DNA of 32,582 bases. Origin: a virus. The position numbers were made by a program, and so were the translations under genes. The DNA lies in IMG/VR virus record IMGVR_UViG_3300048925_000646, positions 1-32,582 of that record; one strand, given 5' to 3'. The notes under the pieces are model-generated. The model saw nothing but the letters and a program-made list of their open reading frames with translations. It searched no databases and was not told the origin of the DNA. Each line of letters starts with the position of its first letter. Positions within the stretch are counted from its first letter, which is position 1. Positions 31,861-32,582 of this stretch are shown here, piece after piece.

Positions 31861-32030
31861 AAACCGGTTGTTAGGGACACATCAGTTTGTGGACAGCGAG
31901 CCCGCTGGCTCGAGCCGAGTACAGGTGGGGTCGTGACCATCAGACCCTAGCCGGAGGGCCCGGAACGCTACGCGGTCTGGCGGAGCTTAACGGCTGTTCC
32001 GGTTAGCGGAGTCGGAGGAGGGACAAAAAG
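31861..32030. ncRNA. GC-rich foldable block, possible structured RNA
   Basis: A sharply GC-rich segment of about 170 bp sits in AT-rich surroundings. Nested inverted repeats are visible: AACCGG (31862-31867) with CCGGTT (31999-32004); GAGCC/GGCTC (31898-31902/31907-31911); GGGTC/GACCC (31928-31932/31943-31947); CCGGAAC/GTTCCGG (31960-31966/31996-32002). Strand and function are unknown. It does not match group II intron domain V or any RNA family I know. Confidence 0.35.
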
Positions 32031-32076
32031 TAGGCAGAAGAAAGTTAAGACCACAATGACTGCTTTCTCCCTCACC

Positions 32077-32196
32077 GGATAAAACTTAAACCGGCGCAGT
32101 GAAGTACTGAAACCAATTCAGCACCATCTGGCTGATTAGTGACAAGAACGGATATTTCTAAGTTTTCATTGCATTAATCATTTGAGAGCAGGTCAC
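32077..32196 (+). repeat. Cassette-edge repeat, copy 5 (beyond Septu)
   Basis: This is a diverged copy in the same orientation as 29472-29590. GTGACAAGAACGGATATT lines up with GTGCCAGGAGCGGATATT, then GCATTAATCATTTGAGAGCA with GCATCAATATGTGGGAGCA, ending AGCAGGTCAC in both. The register is kept back to ACTTAAACC near the start, with one single-base indel late in the repeat. The two copies bracket the Septu operon as direct repeats. Confidence 0.55.
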
Positions 32197-32453
32197 ATCG
32201 GCAGGGATAAGAAACTATCTTTCTTGTTACTTGGCCACCGGTTCATTTCTACTTGCAGCATACACTGTTGGCAGGCTACATCATTTGGGATTTACCTCAC
32301 TTTCCCTCCTCCCCAGAGCATTTACTGAAGGATCAACCGGAAACGGTCGGTTTCGTACGTAAAATGTCCCTTGAAAGAAGAAAGTAATGAGCGTAAAAAT
32401 GTATATGAATTAGGCGGTGCAATTATCTCTTAAATTTGCAAAGGAGAACGATC

Positions 32454-32582
32454 ATGAGCCTTAAGCCAGGTCCGAAACGAATTGCCGACTCAACAGGGGA
32501 ACCTGATAAACGCCAGCGCGACAATAAAAAAACTCCGGGAAATACTGACAAACTGAAACCCAGTAAAAACCCAAAGAAATAA
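32454..32582 (+). CDS. 42-residue basic hydrophilic protein
   Basis: ATG 32454 follows AAAGGAGAACGATC, an excellent ribosome binding site, and the frame runs 42 codons to TAA at the last base of the window. The product (MSLKPGPKRIADSTGEPDKR and on) is rich in Lys, Pro, Asp and Asn, with no hydrophobic residues beyond a few, so it is probably disordered and strongly basic. I recognise no family. The good start signal supports a real small gene. Confidence 0.5.
   Translation: MSLKPGPKRIADSTGEPDKRQRDNKKTPGNTDKLKPSKNPKK

Larger units (their letters stand above)
31656..32453. other. Gene-free stretch upstream of the Septu operon
   Basis: No convincing coding frame is seen. The stretch contains, in order, an AT-rich promoter-type region (31656-31855), a GC-rich foldable block (31861-32030), a diverged cassette-edge repeat (32077-32196), and AT-rich sequence leading to the 42-codon ORF. 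Confidence 0.45.

Noticed and set aside
29668-32030. A retron (structured RNA plus PtuA/PtuB effectors)
   Set aside because: No reverse transcriptase gene exists in the window, so only the Septu assignment is supported.
1-32582. tRNA, rRNA or CRISPR array
   Set aside because: No tRNA cloverleaf, rRNA stretch or regularly spaced identical repeats were seen; the dispersed repeats are too few and too far apart for CRISPR.

Overview
The window looks like a chromosome segment of an enterobacterium. Hpt matches the Yersiniaceae (Serratia/Yersinia-like) form closely by eye, but I cannot fix the genus. Most of the window is the late half of a P2-family (Peduovirinae) prophage. The prophage genes are GC-rich, and the accessory genes set between them are visibly AT-rich.

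Layout. (1) 1-2720: host flank. It holds a small unknown ORF, hpt with its promoter, a 25-bp palindrome in its leader and a terminator, then an AT-rich stretch with a zinc-ribbon membrane protein and gene debris. (2) 2725-26089: the P2 late module. Read leftward on the minus strand from position 23150 the order is O-N-M-L-X-holin-K-LysB-LysC-R-S, [island], V-W-J-I-H-G, FI-FII-E/E'-T-U-D-ogr. Terminase P and portal Q run rightward from 23295. A shared 10-mer (ACAACGTGGG), part of a TGT-N12-ACA-like dyad, lies upstream of O, V and FI, which are the first genes of the three leftward P2 late operons. These are the expected sites for the Ogr activator encoded at 2851-3072. (3) 15200-17630: an AT-rich island between S and V, the P2 orf30 position. 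It carries an HNH-type protein and a protein with a DUF6896-like N-terminus and a HEPN-like C-terminal half. (4) 26090-29234: an OLD-like ATPase/TOPRIM nuclease gene followed by a C5 cytosine methyltransferase, placed between Q and a cos-like sequence. (5) 29252-29270: cos-like sequence. (6) 29668-31655: a Septu-type pair (PtuA ATPase, PtuB HNH nuclease) with its own terminator. (7) 31656-32582: a GC-rich foldable block, a repeat copy and a 42-aa basic ORF.

How it fits together: the phage supplies capsid, terminase, tail and lysis functions, while the variable loci carry what look like three separate anti-phage or inter-phage competition cassettes. Four in-register copies, plus one partial copy, of a previously unnamed (to me) 85-120-bp repeat lie at the edges of the S-V island and on both sides of the Septu cassette; one copy overlaps the last codons of gene S. 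I think these repeats are the seams through which accessory cassettes were exchanged.

No integrase, repressor, cox, B or A replication gene is present. In P2 order they would lie to the right of this window, so the prophage is either cut by the window edge or has lost its early half. The most novel candidates are the OLD/TOPRIM-methyltransferase pair, the HEPN/HNH island and the cassette-edge repeat.
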